Part shown: piece after piece, positions 35,702 through 44,656 of the stretch
How the letters are laid out: each line of letters opens with the position of its first letter
Numbering within the stretch: the stretch's first letter is position 1
Source of the DNA: JADJDM01 sp044352985
GTDB taxonomy: Bacteria > Bacteroidota > Bacteroidia > B-17B0 > Aurantibacillaceae
Assembly (NCBI GenBank): GCA_044352985.1
Contig: JBILCU010000016.1
Coordinates: 9,363 to 73,362 of the forward strand
DNA: 64,000 bases
Direction: 5' to 3'
Made by a program: the position numbers and the translations under genes
Notes under the pieces: generated by a model
What the model was told of the DNA's origin: nothing
Seen by the model: the letters and a program-made list of their open reading frames with translations, nothing else
The model's database searches: none

Positions 35702-36406
35702 ATGTTTTCTGTTTTTAGAAAAATATTAAAAATCCTAATGTGGTTTTTTATTATTTCCATCGGAAGTGTGGTTGCTTTTAAATGGATTCCTGTTCCTTTT
35801 ACACCATTTATGATGAAACGTTGCATCGTTCAAAAAATGGAGTGTGAGGAGATGAAATTAAATAAAGATTGGGTAAGCTTGGATGAAATTAGCAATCATC
35901 TTCAGCTTGCAGTTATTTGTTGTGAAGATCAAAATTTTTTAAAGCATCATGGTTTTGATTTTAATGCAATAAAAAAAGCCATGAGTGAAAACGAAGAGGG
36001 AAAACGATTACGTGGTGGAAGTACAATTAGCCAACAAACAGCAAAAAATGTTTTTTTATTAGATGGCAGAAATTACATCAGGAAAGGGTTTGAGGCTTAT
36101 TTTACTTTTTTAATTGAATTGATATGGGGCAAGGAAAGAATTATGGAATGCTACTTAAATGCTATAGAATTTGGCAACGGAATTTACGGAGCCGAAGCTG
36201 CTGCTCAACACTATTTTAATAAATCGGCAAAAAACCTTACTAAAGAGCAGGCTGCTACTTTAGCTGTATTATTGCCTAATCCAAGAGTTTACGGGAGAAA
36301 TTTAAACGGTAAATATGTTCAGCATCGAAAAAATTGGGCGTTAAAACAAATGAATTATTGGGGCAATAAATTTGATTTTGAAAGAGAGGAAAAAAAATCC
36401 AATTAA
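35702..36406 (+). CDS. mtgA: Monofunctional peptidoglycan glycosyltransferase
   Basis: 234 residues. A membrane anchor (about 9-29) then a GT51 domain with catalytic Glu in EDQNFLKHHGFD, the second motif RGGSTISQQTAKN, and WGKERIMECYLNAIEFGNGIYG-type block. No transpeptidase domain, so it is MtgA rather than a class A PBP. It polymerises glycan strands from lipid II. A TAATTTTG box (35688-35695) lies only six bases before the ATG, so the transcript may be nearly leaderless. Its stop overlaps the mlaF stop by four bases, tail to tail. Confidence 0.94.
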   Translation: MFSVFRKILKILMWFFIISIGSVVAFKWIPVPFTPFMMKRCIVQKMECEEMKLNKDWVSLDEISNHLQLAVICCEDQNFLKHHGFDFNAIKKAMSENEEGKRLRGGSTISQQTAKNVFLLDGRNYIRKGFEAYFTFLIELIWGKERIMECYLNAIEFGNGIYGAEAAAQHYFNKSAKNLTKEQAATLAVLLPNPRVYGRNLNGKYVQHRKNWALKQMNYWGNKFDFEREEKKSN

Positions 36407-37158
36407 TTTTTTTTTGGCATTAACTGCTTCATAAATTCAGAGGCATAAATAAAATCAAGCATCTCTTTATTATCTGTAGTTAATACTTCATCTTTATTTC
36501 CTTTCCACCACATTTTACCTTTATATAAAAACATGATGTTATCTCCAATTTCCATTACTGAGTTCATATCATGCGTAATAACAACAGTAGTAATATTATA
36601 GTCTTCAGTAATGTCTTTAATCAAATCATCTATAACCAAAGATGTTTTTGGATCAAGTCCGGAATTTGGCTCATCGCAAAACAAATATTTAGGCTGATTA
36701 GCAATAGCCCTTGCCAAAGCTGCTCTTTTTTTCATTCCACCTGACAACTCTGCAGGATATAGTTTATTTCTTCCTTCAAGATTAACTCTTTCTAAACAAA
36801 AATTAACCCTGTCTGTTTTCTCTTTTTTGGTTAGGTTAGTAAACATATCCAAAGGAAAAGCAATATTTTCTTCTACGGTCTGCGAATCAAATAATGCACC
36901 GCCCTGAAATAACATACCAATTTCTTTTCTAATCAACTGTTTTTCTTTATCGCTGCTACTGGTAAAAGACCTGTTATTATAAAACACCTCTCCTACATCG
37001 GGTTGATGTAAACCAACCATAATCTTTAAAAGTGTTGTTTTACCAGAGCCACTTTCTCCTATTACCAAATTCGTTTTTCCGCTTTCGAAAAGAAAAGAAA
37101 CATCATTTAGTACATTTCTATCGCCAAAAGTTTTACTAATATTTTTTAATTCAATCAT
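36403..37158 (-). CDS. mlaF: ABC ATPase of an MCE-type lipid transporter
   Basis: 251 residues. Walker A GESGSGKTTL, signature LSGGMKKRAALARA, Walker B YLFCDEPNSGLDP and switch His in VVITHDM. The SGGMKKR wording is typical of MlaF/Ttg2A. With the permease it moves lipid between membranes to keep outer-membrane asymmetry. It overlaps mlaE by four bases (ATGA). The usual third gene mlaD is not next to it; mtgA occupies that place on the other strand. Confidence 0.93.
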   Translation of the reverse strand: MIELKNISKTFGDRNVLNDVSFLFESGKTNLVIGESGSGKTTLLKIMVGLHQPDVGEVFYNNRSFTSSSDKEKQLIRKEIGMLFQGGALFDSQTVEENIAFPLDMFTNLTKKEKTDRVNFCLERVNLEGRNKLYPAELSGGMKKRAALARAIANQPKYLFCDEPNSGLDPKTSLVIDDLIKDITEDYNITTVVITHDMNSVMEIGDNIMFLYKGKMWWKGNKDEVLTTDNKEMLDFIYASEFMKQLMPKKN

Positions 37159-37898
37159 GGAACTAACATTAATTCAGTGATGACTAAATTGGCAATCAAA
37201 ATTAAAATACTATTATAAACCACTGATCGCGTGCTTGCTTTTCCAACTTCCAAAGCACCTCCTTTAGTATAATAACCCTGATAAGCTGCAACAGAAGTAA
37301 TGATAAAAGCAAAAACAACTGTTTTGGTTAAAGAATAATAGATATTAAAAGGCACAAATAAAGTTTGAATACCAAAAATATATTCATAAGAAGAACATGC
37401 TCCAGTAGTAATACCCATGATATAACCTCCAAACACTCCTAAAAACATACTGATAACTACTAAAAAAGGATTAATAAATACAGCTGCTGTTATTTTAGGA
37501 AATATCAAATAACTAGCAGAATTTATTCCCATAATTTCTAGTGCATCTATTTGCTCGGTGATTCTCATTGTACCTATTTCAGAGGCGATGTTAGACCCAA
37601 CTTTTCCGGCTAAAATTAAACTGATAATAGTTGGAGAAAATTCAAGAACAATTGATTCTCGAGTACCCAAACCAATAGCATAAAGTGGTATAAACGGACT
37701 ATTAAAATTATATGCAGATTGGATGGTAATTACGCCACCCATAAACACAGAGATAATAGCTATTAGACCTAAAGACCCAATTCCTAAGGAATCTATTTCT
37801 AGTAAAATTTGTCTGTAATAAACTGAAAATTTCTGTGGCTTGCTAAAAACTCGTTTCAGCAATAAAAAATAATTTCCGATGTGATAAAGCAATTTCAC
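37155..37898 (-). CDS. mlaE: ABC permease of an MCE-type lipid transporter
   Basis: 247 residues, five to six membrane helices. The MlaE family motif GKVGSNIASEIGTMRITEQIDALEIMGI is complete. The C-terminal YQGYYTKGGALEVGKASTRSVVYNS is also characteristic. It forms the membrane channel for MlaF. First gene of the pair; divergent from the small lipoprotein gene. Confidence 0.93.
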   Translation of the reverse strand: MKLLYHIGNYFLLLKRVFSKPQKFSVYYRQILLEIDSLGIGSLGLIAIISVFMGGVITIQSAYNFNSPFIPLYAIGLGTRESIVLEFSPTIISLILAGKVGSNIASEIGTMRITEQIDALEIMGINSASYLIFPKITAAVFINPFLVVISMFLGVFGGYIMGITTGACSSYEYIFGIQTLFVPFNIYYSLTKTVVFAFIITSVAAYQGYYTKGGALEVGKASTRSVVYNSILILIANLVITELMLVP

Positions 37899-37972
37899 GT
37901 TCTGCTAATTTACACAAATACCAATTACCAAATTCAACCACTCAATTACATTTTTATTAAATTTACCATTGA

Positions 37973-38092
37973 ATGAAAAAATGGCTTATCACTTTTATAT
38001 TATTATCGGTTAGTATAACAATTACAACTTCTTGTTCTGTAAAAGGTAAAAAGAAAGGCTGTGATTGCCCAAGCTTTAAAGGAAAGCATTAA
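37973..38092 (+). CDS. 39-residue cysteine-containing lipoprotein
   Basis: The ORF starts at ATG 37973 and encodes a signal with lipobox TTSC at about residue 21, followed by KGKKKGCDCPSFKGKH. Mature product is about 19 residues with a CDCPSF motif. Small Bacteroidota lipoproteins with a similar CxCP(S/G) tail are often annotated as hypothetical. It ends seven bases before the SDR start, so the two are likely cotranscribed. Function unknown; reality is supported by the clean lipobox and spacing. Confidence 0.6.
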   Translation: MKKWLITFILLSVSITITTSCSVKGKKKGCDCPSFKGKH

Positions 38093-38099
38093 CATAACT

Positions 38100-38897
38100 T
38101 TGAGTATTTTTAAAAATAAAGTCATCTGGATTACAGGAGCATCTTCAGGAATTGGTGAAGCTGCTTCTGTTGAATTTGCTAAACAAGGAGCGAAACTCAT
38201 ACTCTCTGCCCGAAGAGAAAGTGAACTTATTCGAGTATCAAAAAACTGTTATTTAGCTAGTGAAAATTGTTTGATACTCCCTTTTGATTTAAATGAAATA
38301 TCGAAATTCAGTACGATTACTGAAAAAGTAATTGCCAAATTCGGCCGAATTGATTATTTATTTAACAACGGTGGCTTCAGTCAACGTAGCGATGCTGTAA
38401 ATACTCCGCTTGATTTAGATCGTAAAATAATGGAAGTAAATTTTTTTGCGAATATCGCTTTATCAAAATCCGTGCTCCCATATATGATTAAACAAAACAG
38501 CGGACAAATCATTGTTGTTAGCAGCATTGCAGGAAAATTTGGTTTTTACCTTCGGTCGTCTTATTCTGCAGCAAAGCATGCCTTGCATGGTTTTTATGAA
38601 TCGTTACGTTTAGAGAATGAACACAAGGGAATTAAAATTTTAGTTGTTTGTCCAGGAAAAATTAAAACCAATATTTCATTAAATGCATTAACTGAGCTAG
38701 GTACAACTCACAATAAAATGGATGAAAGCCATATTGATTGCATGACAGCCGAGGAATGCGTAAATGAAATCATTAGTGGGATTTTAAAAAACAAAGAAGA
38801 AATTTTAGTTGGCGGTAAAGAACTACATGCTGTTTGGATCAAACGTTTTTTTCCAAAATTATTTAATAAAATTATCAGAAAACAAAGTCCTTTTTAA
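38100..38897 (+). CDS. Short-chain dehydrogenase/reductase
   Basis: 265 residues from TTG 38100; an in-frame ATG at 38061 overlaps the small lipoprotein and is less likely. The cofactor loop TGASSGIG, the NNGGFSQ-type NNG motif and the active-site YSAAK after the catalytic SSIAGKFG serine are intact. The C-terminus is basic with a hydrophobic patch. Membrane-associated SDRs of this DHRS7-like group act on lipids or sterol-like ketones; substrate unknown. The gene is about 10 bases upstream of a convergent glucosaminidase. Confidence 0.86.
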   Translation: MSIFKNKVIWITGASSGIGEAASVEFAKQGAKLILSARRESELIRVSKNCYLASENCLILPFDLNEISKFSTITEKVIAKFGRIDYLFNNGGFSQRSDAVNTPLDLDRKIMEVNFFANIALSKSVLPYMIKQNSGQIIVVSSIAGKFGFYLRSSYSAAKHALHGFYESLRLENEHKGIKILVVCPGKIKTNISLNALTELGTTHNKMDESHIDCMTAEECVNEIISGILKNKEEILVGGKELHAVWIKRFFPKLFNKIIRKQSPF

Positions 38898-38907
38898 AAT
38901 CGACTAA

Positions 38908-39327
38908 TTACGGACAAGTTTTGTCGAATCTAATTTTTTTCAACTTAGGTGGATAATTACTCACGGCATATTTTATCCTAACTAAAAAATCATAATAATC
39001 CTCATTAGGATTTGTGTAACGTTTATCCTGCCATTTTTTATAATAATCCACGCAATCTTTCCAGGATGTGTAATTAATGTAATTTTTATTTCTGAAACCA
39101 AAAATATTGTTTTTCGACATCAAATATTTTGACTTTAACCATCCTGTTTCTAAGATCACTTGCCTCATAACAATATTGGGATGTTTAATTTTCAATGAGC
39201 ATACGTATTCAAAAATGCTATCCAATAAAACTAAATTTGCAGGACGTTGAGCTTTAACAGGCTTATAAAAAAGCAATGCAACTATCAAAAAAGAATAGAA
39301 AAAAAATATATGTTTTGTTTTTTCCAT
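38908..39327 (-). CDS. Secreted glucosaminidase-domain protein
   Basis: 139 residues. A signal peptide (about 1-26, ending VKAQ) precedes a short FlgJ-like glucosaminidase domain: VMRQVILETGWLKSKYLMSKNNIFGFR contains the catalytic Glu and the typical NNxFG loop; the end KWQDKRY and CVDYYKKW fit. It likely hydrolyses peptidoglycan glycan strands. It is half the usual length and lacks LysM repeats. Confidence 0.85.
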   Translation of the reverse strand: MEKTKHIFFFYSFLIVALLFYKPVKAQRPANLVLLDSIFEYVCSLKIKHPNIVMRQVILETGWLKSKYLMSKNNIFGFRNKNYINYTSWKDCVDYYKKWQDKRYTNPNEDYYDFLVRIKYAVSNYPPKLKKIRFDKTCP

Positions 39328-39359
39328 ACTTAAGTAATGTTAAGCAAAATAAATGATTT

Positions 39360-42308
39360 TTACAACTGTAAAGTTACCGTGCCGGTAAATATTTCTTCTT
39401 TACCAGTAAATTGTTTTGTAACAATTCTATAAAAATATACTCCTTGAGAAACGATAGCAGCATCTTGTTTTCCATCCCAGGCTTTTATCAATCCATTATA
39501 AGAACTAATTAAATTTCCCCAACGATTATATAATTCAACATTAACCTGCGACATGCAATTTACTTTAAACTCCCATAAATCATTTATTTTATCTCCATTC
39601 GGAGTAAAAATATTTGGAATTAAAATTTGAGATACGCTGTCTGATGCAGTTAATTTTATGAGTGTATCAATCGAACAATTATTTGCGTCTTTTATTTCAA
39701 TTAAATAATCACCGGATGATAAATTGGTTAGTTGATTAGAAGTAATTAAATTTCCATTTAATAAGAATTGATATGGAGGTATAGAGCCACTTACAGTAAA
39801 TTCAATAAAACCTTTCTCCCCACATTTTGGATTTTTAATATTAAAACTTGTGTTCAAACCCGCTGGTTCTGTAATAATTATTGTAGAATCCCAATTACAA
39901 TTACCTGCGTCATTTATAGTTATTGAATAAGAACCTGCATATAAATTATCTGGATTTATTCCTGAAATATTGCCGGGATTAGTTAAAATAGTATATGGCA
40001 AAATTCCACCGCTAACAATCATTGACACTGAGCCATCGTTGAAATTTGCACAAGATACATCTTGAACAGTCAACGCTACAATTAATGGATCAGTAGTAGT
40101 AATTTGAAAAGTGTCTTTCTTAATACAGTTATTCTGATCAGTAACTATTACACTGTATTCTCCTGCTGAAATATTTATTAATGGATTTGAAGACTGATTA
40201 TTTTGCCAAACGGTAGCATATGGACTTATTCCACCACTTATGTTAAGCGAAATAGCTCCATCCGAACTTCCGCAATTTGCATTTGTAACTGTTGACGAAA
40301 TTTGAATCTCATTAGGTTGAGTTATTGATACTGTAATCGTTGCTAAACAATTTAAATTATCACGAATAGTACAAGTATAATTGCCTGCAACTAAATTTGT
40401 TGCGATAGAATTTGTTCCGCCTGAAGGTGCCCACTGATAGGCGTATGTAGGATTTCCTCCTGTAACATTTAAATTTACAGTACCGTTTGAATCCGAATAA
40501 CAACTCACATTTACTTGACTTGAAATATTAGCAACAGGGCCATTTATAGCATTTACTGTAATGGTTCGTGTTATAGAACACGAACGAGCATCATTAACCT
40601 GCACAACATAAACACCTGAAGAAATATTATTTTGAATTGGTCCGGAACCTAAGTTGGGGGTCCAATTATAAACATAAGGAGCAGTACCACCCGAAACAGA
40701 TATACTTGCTGTGCCATCAGATGAGCCGCAATTTGCATCAGTAGATGTAGTTGCTGCAGTTAATTCGGCGGGTTGAGAAATAGTGAATGTGTAAGTTCCG
40801 GCACATGAATTTTGATCGGTTGCATTAACAGTATATGTTTGCGCCGATAAATTAGTGAGTGAACTACCACTTAAATTTCCGGGTTGTGTAACATAATTGA
40901 TTGCTCCTACTCCACCTGATGAAGTAAAGCTTACACTTCCGCTAGATCCTCCAAAACAGGAAACATTAACTAATGCTGAAGTTGAAATTGCAATTGTTGG
41001 ACAAGGATCGTTAGTGCAATTTGGAACTGTTGTTGGATCAAAAGTTAAACTTGTTCCAGATGCATCAGTAACTCTAATTTGATTTGATGATGTGCTAATA
41101 GATACATTTTGGCTATTAGCAAAGTTTGTCCAACTTGCAGGTGTAGCGCAATTTGTTACCGGCAGAATTCCATTGAGGCATTGACCAAAAAACCAAGTGT
41201 ATCCGCATGCCTGACATTGAGCCTGTGTGGTAATAGGCGTTGAAGTAGCTGGCACAAAATATTCCCAATTGTATGCAGCAACACCATTTGAAACAGTAAA
41301 TGTTCCGTCATTTTCACGGCACACTTCTAAGTTTTGACAAGGAGAAACTACAACAGTAGTTGTTGCAACAAATCCACAGTTAGTATTTAATGTAATAACA
41401 TGTGAGCCTACTCCTGCAACTGATGGATCAAATAATCCATTTGTATTCACCCCATTTCCGCTCCATGTTCCAGAAATAGTGCTAGCGCATGTTGTTCCAG
41501 TTCCGGAGGTAAAGTTCAACTGCTGCGGTAAATCATTAATACAAAAACTTTCAGTTTCAGTAATCTCAGCAAAGCAACACGGACTAGGAATTACACTTAC
41601 ATCGTCTACAAAATAATAAGCATATGGATTTGTAAATCCGCCGCCTGGATTATTAACAATTGTAGTATTTGAATTATTAAAAAAATTCCCGATTACAAAA
41701 AACTGTTCACCGCCACTCGCAACGTAATCCCACTGCAACCTTATCCAATTAGTGGTATCGATTATTGGTCCACAATCGTAATTTAAATGAGGCGTAATGT
41801 TTATTAACGAATTGGTTTGTCCAGGGCAGGCATTACGTTGGTATAAAGAATTAAAAAAATGCATACCAATGTTATCGGTTGCATAAGCCACATCATTTGC
41901 CAAACTCACATAAAATGAAACGCAGTAGGTTTGTCCGGCAACCATAGGCGAACTTAATTTACCTTCAATGTATTCTCGGTATTCGTCCAATGCTTCATGA
42001 GAGATAAAACCTGCATGTCGTGTACCTGTTCTTGAATACTGATAGCCCAAAATGGAGTTAGGCATTACTGTTGCAAAAATATTACACGTTGAAAATAAAT
42101 CCGGAGATGAACAGGAATCCGCTCCTGAATTGGCATCATCCCAATCTACCAAATCTGTTGTAAAACCTTCTCCGCCAAAGTTGGCACAATTTGATGTGGT
42201 TATTTCAAAACTTGGATTTAAAACAAGGTTTTGAGAATGAAGAATATTAATAAAATGCAATAAGGAAAATAGAACAAATAAATTATATGTTACTTTTTTC
42301 CTTACCAT
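39360..42308 (-). CDS. SprB-repeat surface protein with gliding-motility C-terminal domain
   Basis: 982 residues. Signal peptide about 1-25, N-terminal lectin-like/CBM-like domain (NLVLNPSFEITTS), a region with paired cysteines, then six tandem SprB-like repeats marked by VSCFGGSSGSV, ANCGSSDGTAS, VSCYSDSNGTV, ANCGSSDGAIS, VSCANFNDGSV and PKCGEKGFIEF. The C-terminal domain from about 895 (IPNIFTPNGDKINDLWEF, NRWGNLIS, VYFYRIV) is the type B gliding-motility/T9SS signal. It should be exported by T9SS to the surface, possibly as an adhesin. The function of the N-terminal domain is a guess. Confidence 0.92.
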   Translation of the reverse strand: MVRKKVTYNLFVLFSLLHFINILHSQNLVLNPSFEITTSNCANFGGEGFTTDLVDWDDANSGADSCSSPDLFSTCNIFATVMPNSILGYQYSRTGTRHAGFISHEALDEYREYIEGKLSSPMVAGQTYCVSFYVSLANDVAYATDNIGMHFFNSLYQRNACPGQTNSLINITPHLNYDCGPIIDTTNWIRLQWDYVASGGEQFFVIGNFFNNSNTTIVNNPGGGFTNPYAYYFVDDVSVIPSPCCFAEITETESFCINDLPQQLNFTSGTGTTCASTISGTWSGNGVNTNGLFDPSVAGVGSHVITLNTNCGFVATTTVVVSPCQNLEVCRENDGTFTVSNGVAAYNWEYFVPATSTPITTQAQCQACGYTWFFGQCLNGILPVTNCATPASWTNFANSQNVSISTSSNQIRVTDASGTSLTFDPTTVPNCTNDPCPTIAISTSALVNVSCFGGSSGSVSFTSSGGVGAINYVTQPGNLSGSSLTNLSAQTYTVNATDQNSCAGTYTFTISQPAELTAATTSTDANCGSSDGTASISVSGGTAPYVYNWTPNLGSGPIQNNISSGVYVVQVNDARSCSITRTITVNAINGPVANISSQVNVSCYSDSNGTVNLNVTGGNPTYAYQWAPSGGTNSIATNLVAGNYTCTIRDNLNCLATITVSITQPNEIQISSTVTNANCGSSDGAISLNISGGISPYATVWQNNQSSNPLINISAGEYSVIVTDQNNCIKKDTFQITTTDPLIVALTVQDVSCANFNDGSVSMIVSGGILPYTILTNPGNISGINPDNLYAGSYSITINDAGNCNWDSTIIITEPAGLNTSFNIKNPKCGEKGFIEFTVSGSIPPYQFLLNGNLITSNQLTNLSSGDYLIEIKDANNCSIDTLIKLTASDSVSQILIPNIFTPNGDKINDLWEFKVNCMSQVNVELYNRWGNLISSYNGLIKAWDGKQDAAIVSQGVYFYRIVTKQFTGKEEIFTGTVTLQL

Positions 42309-42328
42309 ATTTGTAGAGAAAATTAAAA

Positions 42329-42724
42329 TTATCTCGATTTCTCGTTTTCTTTATATTGAACTCTGTCTGATTTGCCAATTGCGGCTTTTAAATCATTTAT
42401 GAATTTTGCTTGTTCAGCAGTTTTAAATTCTTTAAGTGAAAACATAAAATCAACTTCTCCTTCTCTGCCCCATCTTTTTTGTTCGAATGCAGGTTTTTTT
42501 GGATGCTCCTTAACAAATTTTTCTAATTTATTGAATGCATCTCCGTCAACTCCGGTTCCGATACTAATAAATGACACAATAAATCTGTAAGTTTTAGGTG
42601 CATTTGCATCTGCTGAATTGACAGTTGAATTATTCTCATTAGAATTAGCAGTTGCTTGTTTTGATTTACATGCAAAAAACAAAACCGAAAAAATAAATGC
42701 TGAGTTGATAAGTAATGTTTTCAT
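42329..42724 (-). CDS. Conserved lipoprotein of unknown function
   Basis: 131 residues. Signal MKTLLINSAFIFSVLFFACK with lipobox FFAC. A Ser/Asn-rich linker precedes the domain TYRFIVSFISIGTGVDGDAFNKLEKFVKEHPKKP with WGREGEVDFMF. It is related to nothing I can name but looks conserved. Its stop lies 20 bases before the SprB-repeat gene, suggesting a small unit. Confidence 0.72.
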   Translation of the reverse strand: MKTLLINSAFIFSVLFFACKSKQATANSNENNSTVNSADANAPKTYRFIVSFISIGTGVDGDAFNKLEKFVKEHPKKPAFEQKRWGREGEVDFMFSLKEFKTAEQAKFINDLKAAIGKSDRVQYKENEKSR

Positions 42725-42774
42725 AAAAAACGAATAAAGATTATAAATTTAAAATGTAAGTTTAAAAATAAAAA

Positions 42775-44106
42775 TTAATTAAACAATTGCCGTTCGTCAA
42801 ATTCAATACCAAATTCTTTTAATTCATTTAAAAGCGGGTTATAAATTTCTGGAGTACTTGGTATACAAACTCCTTTGCAATTTAATTTGCCAGTTAAAAT
42901 ATTTTTAACCGTAATGGCTAGAGGCAAACCTACTGTTTTTGCCATCGCAGTATGCGATTCGCTTTCACCTTTTACAACTAAAGACGAAACAATAGCTTTT
43001 TCCTTTTTATTTTCCGTGTACCCAAAATAATGTTGCATCACAATCATGTCTTTATCCCCACTATTTAATTTCCATTTTTCTTCTAATAATGATTGTAAAA
43101 TTTGTGCAGGCGTGGCATTTGAAATTTTAATTGGCAATTCTTCAAAAATACCAAGCCATTTAAGTTTATTCATTACAACTTCATCAACCTCTGAACCTAA
43201 AAATTGTTTTAATTTTTCTTCAAGTGAATTATTCCCTTCAGGAAGAAAAGCATTTATCAATTGAGCCCAAGTTAGTTGATCAGAGTCATGAATTTTCCAG
43301 GTATCATCAGTCAACCCTAATTTAACAAATGCATTCCATGCCTTGCAATACCCTGGCATTCGTAAAGTACCACGCAACATGGTTTTAATATTATGTAAAC
43401 CATAAATTTCTTTATAACCTACTGAATCCCGATTGGCATAGGCATCAAACTTACCGTAATTTTCAACTTCTATAGTTTCAGTTTGAGTATAAATTCGGTT
43501 GTAAGGCAAAAACTTCATTTTTCCATTTTCTAGATATTGTGCAGTTCCTTGTCCGGCTAAAATAACATTCCGTGGATTCCAGGAAAATTTATAGCCCCAT
43601 GGATTATCATTACTTTCTGGGGCAACTAAGCCTCCACAAAACGATTTAAAGGTATGAATGTCGCAACCATTTGCTTTTAATTCATCTATAATTTTTAGCG
43701 CGGATGCATGATCAATGCCAGGATCTAAGCCAATTTCATTTAATAGGATAATGCCTTTATTTTTTGCTTCGTTATCTAATTCCTGCATTGTTTCAGATAC
43801 ATAACTAGCTGTTGCCATATGTTTTCCTAAACGAACACAATCTTTAGCTACATCTCCGTGCATAAAAGCAGGCAACATAGAGATAACTATGTCTGATTTT
43901 GATATTTCTTCTTCGCGTTGTTTAGCGTTATTAATATCAAATGCTATTGCTTTACCATTTGAATGGTTATTAATTTTTGATTTCGCCAATTGAATATCAA
44001 CATCTCCAACAGTAATTTTCCAGTTAAACTGAGTTGATTTTTGCAATAAATATTCAATTAAATAAATAGAGGAGCGACCGGCACCTATGATAAGAATTTG
44101 CTTCAT
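42775..44106 (-). CDS. Saccharopine dehydrogenase family protein
   Basis: 443 residues. N-terminal Rossmann domain with GAGRSSIYLIEYL, then NEIGLDPGIDHASA and GGLVAPESNDNPWGYKFSWNPRNV, the catalytic blocks of saccharopine reductase/Lys9-like enzymes. It probably interconverts saccharopine and 2-aminoadipate semialdehyde plus glutamate in lysine degradation. No lysine-ketoglutarate reductase partner is in the window. A CAAAATTA box (44124) fits a minus-strand -7 element. Confidence 0.88.
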   Translation of the reverse strand: MKQILIIGAGRSSIYLIEYLLQKSTQFNWKITVGDVDIQLAKSKINNHSNGKAIAFDINNAKQREEEISKSDIVISMLPAFMHGDVAKDCVRLGKHMATASYVSETMQELDNEAKNKGIILLNEIGLDPGIDHASALKIIDELKANGCDIHTFKSFCGGLVAPESNDNPWGYKFSWNPRNVILAGQGTAQYLENGKMKFLPYNRIYTQTETIEVENYGKFDAYANRDSVGYKEIYGLHNIKTMLRGTLRMPGYCKAWNAFVKLGLTDDTWKIHDSDQLTWAQLINAFLPEGNNSLEEKLKQFLGSEVDEVVMNKLKWLGIFEELPIKISNATPAQILQSLLEEKWKLNSGDKDMIVMQHYFGYTENKKEKAIVSSLVVKGESESHTAMAKTVGLPLAITVKNILTGKLNCKGVCIPSTPEIYNPLLNELKEFGIEFDERQLFN

Positions 44107-44234
44107 AAAATTTAATTACTGTCCAAAATTAAACTTATTTTAGAACCTGTAATTTAATCATTAAAAAAACGATTGTTTTTAGTTACTTTATTTGAATCTT
44201 TTTTTGAATTTAAAATCAAACAACCAAAATCGCA

Positions 44235-44642
44235 ATGAAAAAAAATAATTTTATAATCGCTTCTTTTTTTGGAACAACTGCAGTTGCATTAGGAGCTTTG
44301 GGTGCACATTTTTTAAAATCAAAAATGCAAGCAGGAATAATTACTGCAGATCAATTCTCTGGTTTTGATACCGCCACCAAGTATCAGCTATTTCATGCCA
44401 TTGTTCTGCTTATCATTGCTTTTTTACAAACCGATAAACAACAAAAATGGCTAAATTATGCCAGATATAGTTTTATTTCAGGCATTCTACTATTTTCCTT
44501 TTCCATTTATCTATTATCTACTCGTAATTTAAATGGACTGGAAAATATTAGTTTTTTAGGGCCTGTAACTCCACTTGGAGGTTTATTTTTAATGTCAGGT
44601 TGGATTTGTTTAGGAGTTCATGGAATTAAAAATCAAAATTAA
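44235..44642 (+). CDS. DUF423 membrane protein
   Basis: 135 residues with four predicted membrane helices. FFGTTAVALGALGAHFLK, ATKYQLFHAIVLLI and FLGPVTPLGGLFLMSGWICL are the DUF423/YgdD (TMEM256-like) pattern. Inner membrane, function unknown. It precedes the M32 peptidase by 14 bases and may share its transcript. Confidence 0.9.
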   Translation: MKKNNFIIASFFGTTAVALGALGAHFLKSKMQAGIITADQFSGFDTATKYQLFHAIVLLIIAFLQTDKQQKWLNYARYSFISGILLFSFSIYLLSTRNLNGLENISFLGPVTPLGGLFLMSGWICLGVHGIKNQN

Positions 44643-44656
44643 AAACAACAGTACTT

